Below are positions 52,899 through 61,708 of a stretch of 64,000 nt of DNA, one piece after another. The notes under the pieces are model-generated. The model was not told the origin of the DNA and searched no databases. It saw only the letters and a program-made list of their open reading frames with translations. The stretch is from Methanoculleus sp. 7T (GTDB lineage: Archaea > Halobacteriota > Methanomicrobia > Methanomicrobiales > Methanoculleaceae), in NCBI RefSeq assembly GCF_023195915.1, contig NZ_JALPRP010000001.1, forward strand, positions 868,001 to 932,000. Reading direction: 5' to 3'. Each line of letters begins with the position of its first letter. Position 1 is the stretch's first letter. The position numbers and the translations under genes are program-made.

Positions 52899-53624
52899 TC
52901 AGGCCGCGACACCCTCTCCCCGCGCGGGAGCGGGTTCGGGTTGCAGGAATTCATGCGCACGGGCCTCGAACGCCTCGCTCGCCTCCGCAACCTCCCGGGA
53001 GAGGAGGAATATCCGAGCGGCGTCGCCCAGAGCGCGGTGCGGCTTGATATAGCGCCGGAGGTTCGGAGGAACAGGGTAGGAGAAGTGTGCGGACCGGATC
53101 CGAGACCGGGCCGTCGAAAAACCGATGATGGTCGAGACCCGGTCGAGCGAGAGGTGGTCCTTCATACCGAGAAGCCGCTTCACCTCGCGCTGGAGGTCGA
53201 TCCGGTCGAACTTCTCAGTCTCCACGCCCGCCTGCTCGAACGCCATCATCTCCATCCCGTCGGCGAAGAAGGCAAGGGTGGAGATATCCGCATCGTCGCA
53301 GAGCCGCTGCATGAAGAGACCGAGGTCCGCAAACGCCGACCGGGCCACCTCCCGTGCGGCCTGCACCCGGTATCCCGGGAGACGGTAACCCCGCAGGAAC
53401 GGTTTCCGATACTCGCCGCGCCCCAGGTTCGCAACCGTCGCGGTCACCCCGAGCGTTTTACCCCGGGCATCGGTCACGTTTTTCCAGAGCTCCAGATCGA
53501 TGTCGTAACGGAACGTCTCTCCGAGGTACCGTAGCCGGTCCTCTTCCGGGTTGTGGAGCACCACCCCGATCTCGACCGGCATGACGACGGCACGGCGGGT
53601 GCCGTAGACGTGGCCGAACTCCAT
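52899..53624 (-). CDS. DnaQ-like (DEDD) exonuclease-fold protein, second paralog
   Basis: The 241-residue product aligns along its length with the protein at 42445-43182 (FGHVYGTRRAVVMPVEIGVVLHNPEEDRLRYLGE, LQREVKRLLGMKDHLSLDRVSTIIGFS, HRALGDAARIFLL). The only standard start is the ATG at 53624, which begins MEFGHVYG. The codons just before it read A-Y-I-D in frame, matching A-Y-L-D of paralog one, so the conserved D of the D-x-E pair lies outside the predicted protein. No ATG, GTG or TTG lies between it and the upstream in-frame stop. Either a non-standard start or an N-terminal frameshift is implied. Confidence 0.58.
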   Translation of the reverse strand: MEFGHVYGTRRAVVMPVEIGVVLHNPEEDRLRYLGETFRYDIDLELWKNVTDARGKTLGVTATVANLGRGEYRKPFLRGYRLPGYRVQAAREVARSAFADLGLFMQRLCDDADISTLAFFADGMEMMAFEQAGVETEKFDRIDLQREVKRLLGMKDHLSLDRVSTIIGFSTARSRIRSAHFSYPVPPNLRRYIKPHRALGDAARIFLLSREVAEASEAFEARAHEFLQPEPAPARGEGVAA

Positions 53625-54059
53625 ATCGATGTAGGCCGTGACGTCAGGAACCGCGCATCACCCCTGCACCGCAGCAGTCTCCGGGCATGTACTTCATATC
53701 CAGGTTCGGATCACTACGAGAAAAACATGCCCGTGATACGGCACCCGCCTAGGGTTCCAGAAGAATGCACTCTCGCTCGCGCCGGTGCACGAGGCCCTGC
53801 CGGCCGCGTTCCCGGCGATCGGCAGGGGCCGTAGGGCTCTCCTCTCGGATGGGCGGCCCGGATGGCGAACCCGGGAGGTCTGCAACGCCTGCCGGTAGGC
53901 CGGGGCCGTGGAGGACCGAACGGATCCTTCAGCCACGCTCAAGCGTCCGATACTTCCTGCTGCCCCGAAGCGGCATCGGCGCGGGGGTCAGGCACCCGGC
54001 GGATCTCGCACCCACACTCTAATATAAATCCCGGTGCACTGTGCCGTCGTGGATGGATA
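53625..54059. other. Intergenic region with promoter for the secreted protein
   Basis: The gap of 435 bases separates divergent genes. taatataaat (about 54020-54029) about 30-40 bases before the start at 54060 is a good TATA element. Just upstream of the left gene lies a possible short frame (ATG CGC GGT TCC, then stop) that may be the former start of the DnaQ-like paralog. No other gene is recognised. Confidence 0.5.
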
Positions 54060-54608
54060 ATGGCAACAGACAGACGATGGTATGCACTTCTCATGCTGCT
54101 CACAGCACTGGCCTTCGGCGGCATCATCGCCGCTGCAGAGAACGTCTCCGGAGAGCAGCCTCTCACCGAGATGCCGGGGGTGGTCGCCCGGGGAGATCCC
54201 GTGACGATCTCCGGCATCGCTACCGGGAACCCGGATTCGGTCTACGTCTGGGTCTTCGGCCAGAATTACCGGCTCCTGAGCGAGCCCGTGAACGTCGGAA
54301 GCGACGGCGCCTACCGCTACACGCTGGAGCGGAGCGAGACTGCGGATCTCTCCCCGGGCCGCTACTTTGTGATCGTGCAGCACCCGATGGGCAACGGCAA
54401 ACAAGACGTGCGGGTCGTATCGGACAGCACGATATCGGTCCCCGGAGGGACGACGGTCGATCTTAACGGCCTCCCCGCCGATGAGGCGGCAGCTGCGCTT
54501 CTGGATGCGCTGAACTCCCCGAACAGCGATGACACCTATGTCATGGTCAGTTTCATGATCGAGAACCCCTGGATCCGGATCAGCGGGGTCAGGAGCACAG
54601 GAGATTGA
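54060..54608 (+). CDS. Secreted or cell-surface beta-sandwich protein
   Basis: This 182-residue protein has an N-terminal signal peptide (RRWYALLMLLTALAFGGIIAAAE) and a beta-rich domain (about 38-115; ARGDPVTISGIATGNPDSVYVWVFG..., GRYFVIVQHPMGNGKQDV) of the type repeated in larger surface-layer-like proteins of Methanomicrobiales. The tail (DEAAAALLDALNSPNSDDTYVMVSFMIE) is family-typical too. No C-terminal anchor is seen. The frame opens 66 codons earlier; the ATG at 54060 is set by the signal peptide and TATA spacing. Function unknown. Confidence 0.75.
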   Translation: MATDRRWYALLMLLTALAFGGIIAAAENVSGEQPLTEMPGVVARGDPVTISGIATGNPDSVYVWVFGQNYRLLSEPVNVGSDGAYRYTLERSETADLSPGRYFVIVQHPMGNGKQDVRVVSDSTISVPGGTTVDLNGLPADEAAAALLDALNSPNSDDTYVMVSFMIENPWIRISGVRSTGD

Positions 54609-54649
54609 ATGATGCCGATGAACCGGGGCGTTCCCGAAGTGAGAACGCC

Positions 54650-55399
54650 CTACCACCCGTAGATGTCGCGGGTGACTCGGTGCGGCTCGAACCCACCGCG
54701 GTGGAAGACCCGGACCTCGACCTCCGCGCCTTTCCGGAAGTCCCGCATCAGGAGGTCGTAGGTCCTGCGGACGTAGCGGAGCCCCTCCCGCTCGAAGAGA
54801 TCCCGGAGGGATCTCCGGAACCTGATCTCCTGGTCGAGGAACGCCGCCTCGTACGCCCGGGTCTCGCGGGCGATCCGGGCGCACTCGGTATCGTCGATCG
54901 GGGTGTTGTAGCACCCGTGCTCGTTTAAGCCTCCGATCTGCCGCCAGTCGACGACGCCCTTCTCGTCGGCCTCCCGGTGGAGCATGTAGGGGTAGACCCG
55001 GCAGATGGAGAACCGCCGGTCGTAGACGCTGCACCTGCCGTCTTCGAGGAAGACGCAAGACCCGTCCGATTTTGTCCGGAGGGCGTAGCCGGAGACATAG
55101 AACCTCCCCTGCTGGTCGCAGGCGTCGTAGTCTGGCGCCGGGACGACGGCGTCCGGACGGAACGAGCGGACTCGGTCGGTATCCTCCTCCAGTAGAAAGA
55201 CATGGCCGTTGAACTCCCGGGTGCAGCAACGGCCGCAGCAGTCGCAGGAGAACCCCACATCCCGGATGATGTCGACGAACTCCTCCTCCGGAAACCGGAG
55301 AAGATCGGCGAGTTCCTGCTCGAGGGCATCTATCTGTTCGTCAAAAGAAAGCGTTGCGACGGCCTCCACGTGAAGGGTCCGGCAGGATTGTGCCGGCAC
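54650..55399 (-). CDS. YkgJ-type cysteine cluster protein
   Basis: The 249-residue protein carries the metal-binding pattern CDCCGRCC (about 53-60) followed by DGSCVFLEDGRCSVYDRRFSICRVYPY and a further cysteine in GCYNTP, as in the YkgJ/CxxCxxCC family, thought to bind zinc or an iron-sulfur cluster. I place the start at the GTG at 55399, since gagg lies six bases upstream. The frame opens further upstream and another GTG is at 55369. Its 5' side is divergent from the CaCA antiporter. Function unknown. Confidence 0.8.
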   Translation of the reverse strand: MPAQSCRTLHVEAVATLSFDEQIDALEQELADLLRFPEEEFVDIIRDVGFSCDCCGRCCTREFNGHVFLLEEDTDRVRSFRPDAVVPAPDYDACDQQGRFYVSGYALRTKSDGSCVFLEDGRCSVYDRRFSICRVYPYMLHREADEKGVVDWRQIGGLNEHGCYNTPIDDTECARIARETRAYEAAFLDQEIRFRRSLRDLFEREGLRYVRRTYDLLMRDFRKGAEVEVRVFHRGGFEPHRVTRDIYGW

Positions 55400-55532
55400 T
55401 GTTATCCTCAAGGTGTTGAACGCAAAGGGGGATATGCTCTTCGGCAATAACTGCACACTCCGGACGATCACCGACTCAAAAACGTATTATCAGATTCCCG
55501 CCCAACGGTTATCAACACGCTCGAGGCATCCT

Positions 55533-56468
55533 GTGATACTGACCATTATCATTTTCATCATCGGCATCGCGCTCCTCGTCAAGGGGGCCGACCTCTTCGT
55601 AGGCGGCGGGAGCGGTCTTGCCCTCCGCCATAGCATCTCCCCGGCCCTGATCGGGTTTACGGTCATCGCGTTCGGCACCTCCCTCCCGGAGTTGGTCGTC
55701 AGCACGAACGCCGCGACCACGGGAAACACGGCCATCGCACTCGGAAACGTCCTCGGGAGCAACATCGCAAACATCGCCCTCATCCTGGCCCTCTGCACCC
55801 TCATCAGGCCCGATATGATCGCCGCATCGGGCACGTCGCGCCCGGCGCTCGTCCGGCATACCGCGATGATGCTTCTCGCGACGGCGGCGTTCGCCCTGCT
55901 CGCCGCATGGGGCACGCTCGGTGCCGTTGCCGGTGCGGTGCTCATCATCCTCTTCGGCGTCATCCTCGCGGTCCTCTGGAGGGAGCGGCAGGAAGAGGGC
56001 GCGGTCCATATCAGATCCCATGGGTGGGCCGACGCCCTCTACATCGGCCTCGGGCTCGCCGCAGTCATCATCGGAGCCCGGCTGGTCGTCGAGAGCGCCG
56101 TTACGATCGCTGAGGGGTTCGGGATCCCCGCCTTCGTGATCGGCCTCTCGGTCGTCGCCATCGGCACGTCGCTCCCTGAACTTGCGACCTCGCTCGTGGC
56201 GGCCGTCAGAAACGAAGGTGCCATCTCGGTCGGCAACATACTCGGGAGCAACATCTTCAACCTCCTCCTGGTCCTCGGGGTAAGCCTCCTCCTTGCCCCG
56301 GTCGTTATCGGATCGTGGACCGACATCGTCGCCGTCGTCCTCTTCTCGGCCGCGATCCTCCCCCTGCTCTTTGCCCGTCCATCCGTCGTCCGGGGCTGGT
56401 CGGCCCTCCTGCTCGTCGGCTACGCCGCCTACATCGCTTGGATCTTTGCGGCGGCGCCGCCCGTGTGA
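55533..56468 (+). CDS. CaCA-family sodium/calcium antiporter
   Basis: This 311-residue membrane protein has ten or so helices in two inverted halves. Each half carries the ion-binding alpha repeat: GTSLPELVVSTNAA with GNVLGSNIANI, and GTSLPELATSLVAA with GNILGSNIFNL. This is the signature of K-independent YrbG-like Na+/Ca2+ exchangers. The GTG at 55533 with gagg six bases upstream gives a normal N-terminus (MILTIIIFIIGIALLVKGADLFV). The upstream 40 codons of the frame lie in the promoter region. Confidence 0.92.
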   Translation: MILTIIIFIIGIALLVKGADLFVGGGSGLALRHSISPALIGFTVIAFGTSLPELVVSTNAATTGNTAIALGNVLGSNIANIALILALCTLIRPDMIAASGTSRPALVRHTAMMLLATAAFALLAAWGTLGAVAGAVLIILFGVILAVLWRERQEEGAVHIRSHGWADALYIGLGLAAVIIGARLVVESAVTIAEGFGIPAFVIGLSVVAIGTSLPELATSLVAAVRNEGAISVGNILGSNIFNLLLVLGVSLLLAPVVIGSWTDIVAVVLFSAAILPLLFARPSVVRGWSALLLVGYAAYIAWIFAAAPPV

Positions 56469-56560
56469 GGGACTTCGGCGTAAGACTTCGAAAATCTTCG
56501 TAGGTTACGCAAAGATGATACATCGGCGCGTGTATCTCCCTTCATCAGAAGGTGAGCGGG

Positions 56561-58501
56561 ATGGGAAACTGGAAACCGGCAACGGCGGTCGCCCTCGGGT
56601 GTCTGGTGATCGCCGCGATCATCGGGACCGCCCTTGCGTCTGAAGATGCAGGTACGGAGACCTACGGGGATTTACGCAAGTTTGCATCGAAGGAGGAACT
56701 CAAGGAATTCTTAAAGGAGCAGGGAGGGTGGAACGACGGCAGGTATCCCCCGGTTCCGGGGGGCACCGGGCAGGAGAGCGCAGTGAAGGCTCCGACTGCC
56801 GCGCCGACGGCCGCGGCGCCGTCGGCCGCACGGGACTACTCTACAACGAACGTGCAGGTAGAGGGCGTAGATGAAGCCGACTTCGTGAAGAACGACGGGA
56901 AGTACATCTACATCATCTCAGGGGAGACCCTCGCGATCGTCGAGGCGTTCCCGGCAACGGCCGCAGAGATCGTCTCCGAGACCAGGATCAGCGGACGCCC
57001 GAAGGCGCTCTTCCTCGCCGGCGACCGCCTGGTGGTCTTTGCCGTCGCGGAAGAGGAGGAGATGACCACCCCGGAGGGGAGCGTAACACCGGTCCCGGTC
57101 TGGCGTACGGTGACGCACGCTTACGTCTACGCGGTCGGCGACCGGGAAAACCCGAAATTGGTGCGGGACGTAGCCTTCACCGGCGACTACTACGACGCGA
57201 GGATGGTCGGGGACTACGTCTACACCCTCACGCGGGAGTCTCCCGTCTGGGTGCGGGACGACGTCGTCCTCCCTGAGGTGAGGGCGGGAGACGCGCCGCC
57301 CCTCCGGCCCGACATCTACCACCCGGTAAGTCCCATGCAGAACTACGTCTTCTACACCGCAAGCGCCATCTCAGTCCGGAAGGATACAAGCGCGCCCGAT
57401 GCCGAGACGTTCCTCCTCGGCTACGACACCACGCTCTTTGCGTCGCAGGAGAACCTCTATATCGGCTACCGGAACACGGGGCCGGCCTACTCCGGCCCAA
57501 CGGCCGGGACGACGGCCGACCCCGCCAATATCCGTGACCGGACGATCATTCATCGGTTTGCGATCAAGCGGGGGCAGATCGATTACCAGGCGATGGGCGA
57601 GGTTCCCGGACACCTCTTGAACCAGTTCTCGCTCGACGAGTATGCGGGCAACCTCAGGGTCGCGACGACCGTCGAGGGCTGGACACGGGAGAGTTCCTTC
57701 CAGTACAACAACGTCTACGTCCTCGACCCTTCGATGAAGACCATCGGGACGCTCGAGCACATCGCGCCCGACGAGCGGATATACGCTGCTCGGTTCGCCG
57801 GCGACCGGCTCTACCTCGTGACGTTCAAGCGGATCGACCCGCTCTTCGTCATCGACCTCTCTGACCCGAAACACCCCGGCATTCTTGGGGAACTGAAGAT
57901 CCCGGGCTACTCAGACTACCTCCATCCCTATGATGCCGACCATATCATCGGTATCGGGAAGGAGACGAACGAGAACGGGTGGGGCGGCGTCTCGGTAGGG
58001 GGCCTTAAACTCGCCCTCTTCGACGTCTCGGACGTGAACAACCCAAGAGCGGTCGACACCGTCGTGATCGGCGAAGCGGGGACCGACTCCGAGGCGCTCC
58101 GCGACCACAAGGCCTTCCTCTTTGCGGAGGAGAAAGGCCTCCTCGTCATCCCGGTGAGCGAGATAAAGAGGGTCGAGAACCCCTCGTCGAGGTACCCCGG
58201 CTCCTACGGCACCACGACCCGGCAGGGGGCCTACGTCTACTCGGTGAACCCTGAGGACGGGTTCACTCTCGCGGGCACGGTCGTCCATGGAGAGAAGGGC
58301 CCCTCCTACGGCTGGAACTCGCCCGACGCGGTGCGGCGGTCGCTCTTCATGGACAACACCCTCTACACAGTCTCGAAGCGGAGCATCGTCATGACCGATC
58401 TTGCCGACGGCAGCCGGGAGAGCGAGGTCTTCCTCCCCTACCGGGAGGAGGCCTACCCGCCCCCGTACCGGATCGCGGGGCCTACGACCGGCGCTTCCTG
58501 A
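56561..58501 (+). CDS. Secreted beta-propeller domain protein
   Basis: The 646-residue protein has a signal-like N-terminal helix (TAVALGCLVIAAIIGTALAS), a short Ala/Pro-rich linker with TAAPTAAAPSAA, and then a beta-propeller domain (PF09826-like) from about 95 to the end. Repeated blade strands include VQVEGVDEADFVKNDGKYIYIISG (family hallmark), AGDRLVVFAV, GDYVYTLTRE, GDRLYLVTFKRIDPLFVIDLSDPKHPGILGELKIPGYSDYLHPYDADHIIGIG, and DNTLYTVSKRSIVMTDL. Such proteins are extracellular; function unknown. The ATG at 56561 has aaggtgag upstream. Its 3' end overlaps the P-type ATPase gene convergently by 20 bases. Confidence 0.85.
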   Translation: MGNWKPATAVALGCLVIAAIIGTALASEDAGTETYGDLRKFASKEELKEFLKEQGGWNDGRYPPVPGGTGQESAVKAPTAAPTAAAPSAARDYSTTNVQVEGVDEADFVKNDGKYIYIISGETLAIVEAFPATAAEIVSETRISGRPKALFLAGDRLVVFAVAEEEEMTTPEGSVTPVPVWRTVTHAYVYAVGDRENPKLVRDVAFTGDYYDARMVGDYVYTLTRESPVWVRDDVVLPEVRAGDAPPLRPDIYHPVSPMQNYVFYTASAISVRKDTSAPDAETFLLGYDTTLFASQENLYIGYRNTGPAYSGPTAGTTADPANIRDRTIIHRFAIKRGQIDYQAMGEVPGHLLNQFSLDEYAGNLRVATTVEGWTRESSFQYNNVYVLDPSMKTIGTLEHIAPDERIYAARFAGDRLYLVTFKRIDPLFVIDLSDPKHPGILGELKIPGYSDYLHPYDADHIIGIGKETNENGWGGVSVGGLKLALFDVSDVNNPRAVDTVVIGEAGTDSEALRDHKAFLFAEEKGLLVIPVSEIKRVENPSSRYPGSYGTTTRQGAYVYSVNPEDGFTLAGTVVHGEKGPSYGWNSPDAVRRSLFMDNTLYTVSKRSIVMTDLADGSRESEVFLPYREEAYPPPYRIAGPTTGAS

Positions 58502-61019
58502 CCGCCTTCTCTACCTCCATCACGACGACAACCAGGGAGGCGAGGGCAAGCAGCGAGAGCCATTCGACCGGTGAGACCGGTTGCAACCGGAGCACGTCCT
58601 GGAGGAACGGTACGTAGAGCGCCAGAATGTGTATGCCCTGCGCGGCAACGACGCCGGCGATCAGGAAGTAGTTGCGGCTTATCGGGACACGAAACGCGGA
58701 TAGGTACTCCGACCGGCAGTTGAAGACATGGAAGTTCTCAAGGAGAACCATCAGCAGGACGACCAGGTTCCGTGCCGCGAATTCATCCCAACCGTTTTCA
58801 AGAAGCCAGTACCATGCGCCGAGCGCGACCAGCGCGATGACCGCACCGGAGAGGAGCGTCTCTTCTATCATCAACCGGTCGAAGATCCCCTCTTCGGGTC
58901 TGCGCGGCGGCCGGTCCATGACGCCGGGGTCTCCCCCCTCAAACGCCAGCGCCACGCCTTGGATGCCGTTCGTAACCAGGTTCAGCCAGAGGAGTTGGAC
59001 CGCGATGAGAGGAAGCGGCAGACCAACTATGAGGGCGACCAGGAAGAGGAGAACTTCCGCCAGCCCGGTCGAGACCAGGAGGTAGACAACCTTCCTGACG
59101 TTGTCGTAGGCGTACCGGCCCTCCTCGATTCCGGCGACGATCGAGGCGAAGTCGTCGTCGGCGACGATCAGCGACGCCGTATCTTTGGCGACGTCGGTCC
59201 CTGAGCCCATCGCCACCCCGATATTCGCGCTCCGGAGCGCCGGCGCGTCGTTGACTCCGTCCCCGGTGACTGCAACAAACGCGCCGATCTCCCGGTAAGC
59301 CTCGACGATCCGGAGTTTCTGCAGCGGCGTCACCCGGGCGAAGACACGGGCCCGGCGCACCCGGTCGATAAATTCCGACAGCGTCTCCGTCTCTGCATCC
59401 CCTAACTGTGTGCCGGTGACGACCTCGTTGGGCGAATCTGCAATCTCAAGTTCCCGTGCGATGGCAAGAGCCGTTGCGGGATGGTCCCCGGTCACCATCA
59501 CCACGTCGACCCCGGCGCGGCGGCACTGCCGCACGGCACCCGGAACATCGGGCCGGATCGGGTCCATGAACCCGACCAGGCCGAGGATCTCGAGGGCGGG
59601 CACCTCGGGATCCTCAACGGAGACCGGCTCCTCCACCCGACCGTGAGCCACGGCAAGCACCCGGTAGCCCCGGGAGGTCAGTCCGTCGAGAGCCCGCAGC
59701 ACACGGTCGCGGTCGAGAGACGAGCCTTCACCCTGCCCCCCGGCCATGGTGCGGCAGAACGGAAGGACCGTCTCGACGGCCCCCTTGACCGCCACCCGGA
59801 CCGCCCCGTCAGCTCGGTACCAGACGGCGGCGTACCGCTGCTCCGACTCAAAGGGGATCTCGGCAACGGTTGTCACGCCTTCCCGGATGGCAGCGGGATC
59901 AAGCCCCGACTTGTAAGTGAGCGCGAGAAACGCCACGTCGATCGCATCACCCCGGTGCGTCCAGACCCCCTCGCCGGTCCGTTCCAGGGCGGCCTCGTTG
60001 GTGATTGTTGCGGCCCGGGTGAGGTCCTCCAACCGACGGCGGGCCGACCCGGAGACCGCGGCGCCGTCCTCGGTGAGGATATCTCCTTCACCGGCGTACC
60101 CGGCTCCCGTGACCGAGAACTCCTCACCCGTGGGCAGGACAACGACCCGGGCGGTCTGCTGGTTCACGGTGAGGGTACCGGTCTTATCGCTCGCGATCAG
60201 CGTGCAACTCCCAAGGCTCTCCACGGCGGCGAGAAACCGGACAATGACGTTCCGCCCGGCCATCCTCGACGTTGCGATCGAGAGAGCAACGGTCAAGGCG
60301 ACCGGCAGCCCCTCCGGGATCGCCGATACCGCAAGGGCGACGGCGAGGAAGAAGACCTCGACCGGCGGCATCCCCTGGCCGAGGACGATGATCGCAAGCA
60401 GTCCTGCGGCGGCAAGGACAGCTATGCTGATCTTCCGCGAGAAGTCTTCCATGCGGATGACGAGCGGGGGCCGGCCCGTCTCCGATGCCATGACCGTCTC
60501 GGCGATCTGCCCGATCTCGGTGTTTCGGCCGGTTGAGACCACAATCCCCGTGCCCCGGCCGCTCATGACGGTGCTGCCGGCATAGAGCATGCTCCGACGG
60601 TCGCCCGGGGGCAGGGAGACATCGACGGGGTCGGGGTTCTTCCCGACTGCGTGAGACTCGCCGGTCAGGAGGGATTCGTCGACGGTGAGCGACCGTGCCT
60701 GAAGGATACGGATATCGGCGGGGGTGCGATCGCCCGACTCCAAGGTCACGCGGTCGCCGGGAACCAGTTCTTCAGCCGGGATGGTCGCATCAAGGCCGTC
60801 CCGCACCACCCGCGCATACGACTTGAGCATCTGTTGCAGGGCTGCGGCGCTCCTCTCCGCCTTCGTCTCCTGAAACGTTCCTATGACGGCGTTGATCAGG
60901 ATGACGATGAAGATAAAGACCGCGTCGGTGAGATCGGCAAAAAGGACGGATATAATCCCGGCCGCAAGGAGGACATAGATGAGCGGGTTCATGAACTGGC
61001 GAAGAAACACCTCAAACAC
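58482..61019 (-). CDS. Cation-transporting P-type ATPase (Ca2+-ATPase-like)
   Basis: From the first usable start (GTG 61019) the protein has 845 residues and ten or so helices. Motifs: TGES (about 117-120, actuator), AIPEGLPVAL in the fourth helix (as in P2A calcium pumps), phosphorylation site SDKTGTLTVN, TGDHPATALAIA, and GDGVNDAPALRSANIGVAMG. In-frame codons upstream of 61019 encode LSVEETARRREVFGENTLPQ, the conserved end of the N-terminal actuator region, but no start codon lies between there and an in-frame stop near 61125. The gene is thus 5'-truncated or frameshifted, or has an unusual start. A TATA-like atttatag lies at about 61138-61145. Confidence 0.87.
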   Translation of the reverse strand: MFEVFLRQFMNPLIYVLLAAGIISVLFADLTDAVFIFIVILINAVIGTFQETKAERSAAALQQMLKSYARVVRDGLDATIPAEELVPGDRVTLESGDRTPADIRILQARSLTVDESLLTGESHAVGKNPDPVDVSLPPGDRRSMLYAGSTVMSGRGTGIVVSTGRNTEIGQIAETVMASETGRPPLVIRMEDFSRKISIAVLAAAGLLAIIVLGQGMPPVEVFFLAVALAVSAIPEGLPVALTVALSIATSRMAGRNVIVRFLAAVESLGSCTLIASDKTGTLTVNQQTARVVVLPTGEEFSVTGAGYAGEGDILTEDGAAVSGSARRRLEDLTRAATITNEAALERTGEGVWTHRGDAIDVAFLALTYKSGLDPAAIREGVTTVAEIPFESEQRYAAVWYRADGAVRVAVKGAVETVLPFCRTMAGGQGEGSSLDRDRVLRALDGLTSRGYRVLAVAHGRVEEPVSVEDPEVPALEILGLVGFMDPIRPDVPGAVRQCRRAGVDVVMVTGDHPATALAIARELEIADSPNEVVTGTQLGDAETETLSEFIDRVRRARVFARVTPLQKLRIVEAYREIGAFVAVTGDGVNDAPALRSANIGVAMGSGTDVAKDTASLIVADDDFASIVAGIEEGRYAYDNVRKVVYLLVSTGLAEVLLFLVALIVGLPLPLIAVQLLWLNLVTNGIQGVALAFEGGDPGVMDRPPRRPEEGIFDRLMIEETLLSGAVIALVALGAWYWLLENGWDEFAARNLVVLLMVLLENFHVFNCRSEYLSAFRVPISRNYFLIAGVVAAQGIHILALYVPFLQDVLRLQPVSPVEWLSLLALASLVVVVMEVEKAVRKRRS

Positions 61020-61187
61020 TGTCGGAGGCTGTTTCTGCGGAAGGGTGTTCTCTCCGAAGACCTCCCGCCGGCGGGCTGTCTCTTCAACGGAAAGGCCGCC
61101 GGCCGGCGGCGGTGCGGGCGGATGTCAGGTTATCCGCCTATAAATATCTGCAGGCGTCCGAACACACCATGGTCCCCTTCCGGCGGG

Positions 61188-61523
61188 TCAGGCGTGGATC
61201 ATCGTCAGCATCATCTTGAAGCGGGTGACGGCATGGACCGCGTGGGGTTTGTTTGCCGGCATGATGATGAGGTCGCCGGTTTTCATCGGGTACTCGGTGC
61301 CCGTGATGGTGATGAGCGCCTCCCCGTCGATGACCTGGAGGATGGCGTCGTAGGGCGCGGTATGCTCGGAGAGGCCTTCGCCCGCATCGAAGGCGAAGAC
61401 CGTGATCGTGCCCGACTTCGTGTAGACGAGCATCCGGCTGACGATCGAGCCCGGCTGGTAGGCGACGAGGTCGCGCGGGTCGATGACCTGTTCGGTGAGG
61501 TTCTCTTTTTTTGCTTCAGGCAT
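61188..61523 (-). CDS. Small cupin-domain protein
   Basis: This 111-residue protein is a single cupin barrel with GEGLSEHTAPYDAILQVIDGEA (motif 1, one His) and PMKTGDLIIMPANKPHAVHA (motif 2). Small cupins bind a metal or small ligand; no reaction can be assigned. The frame begins 40 codons earlier, but the ATG at 61523 gives the family's normal size. It is divergent from the radical SAM gene at 61709. Confidence 0.87.
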   Translation of the reverse strand: MPEAKKENLTEQVIDPRDLVAYQPGSIVSRMLVYTKSGTITVFAFDAGEGLSEHTAPYDAILQVIDGEALITITGTEYPMKTGDLIIMPANKPHAVHAVTRFKMMLTMIHA

Positions 61524-61708
61524 ATGTGCCGGTTTCCCCTGCAGGTTCTTCTGCTTTGCGTCCGGGAATGGATTTGAGGGAGCGGGATATATGAGACGAC
61601 ACCCTTCCCCGCGATCCCCCTGCCGAGCGCCCGGAAAGCCCACCGCGGTGAGGGGTCCCGATCCTCACCTTTTTTTCGCCCCGTCGCCGACATGATAAGG
61701 GATCTTTT

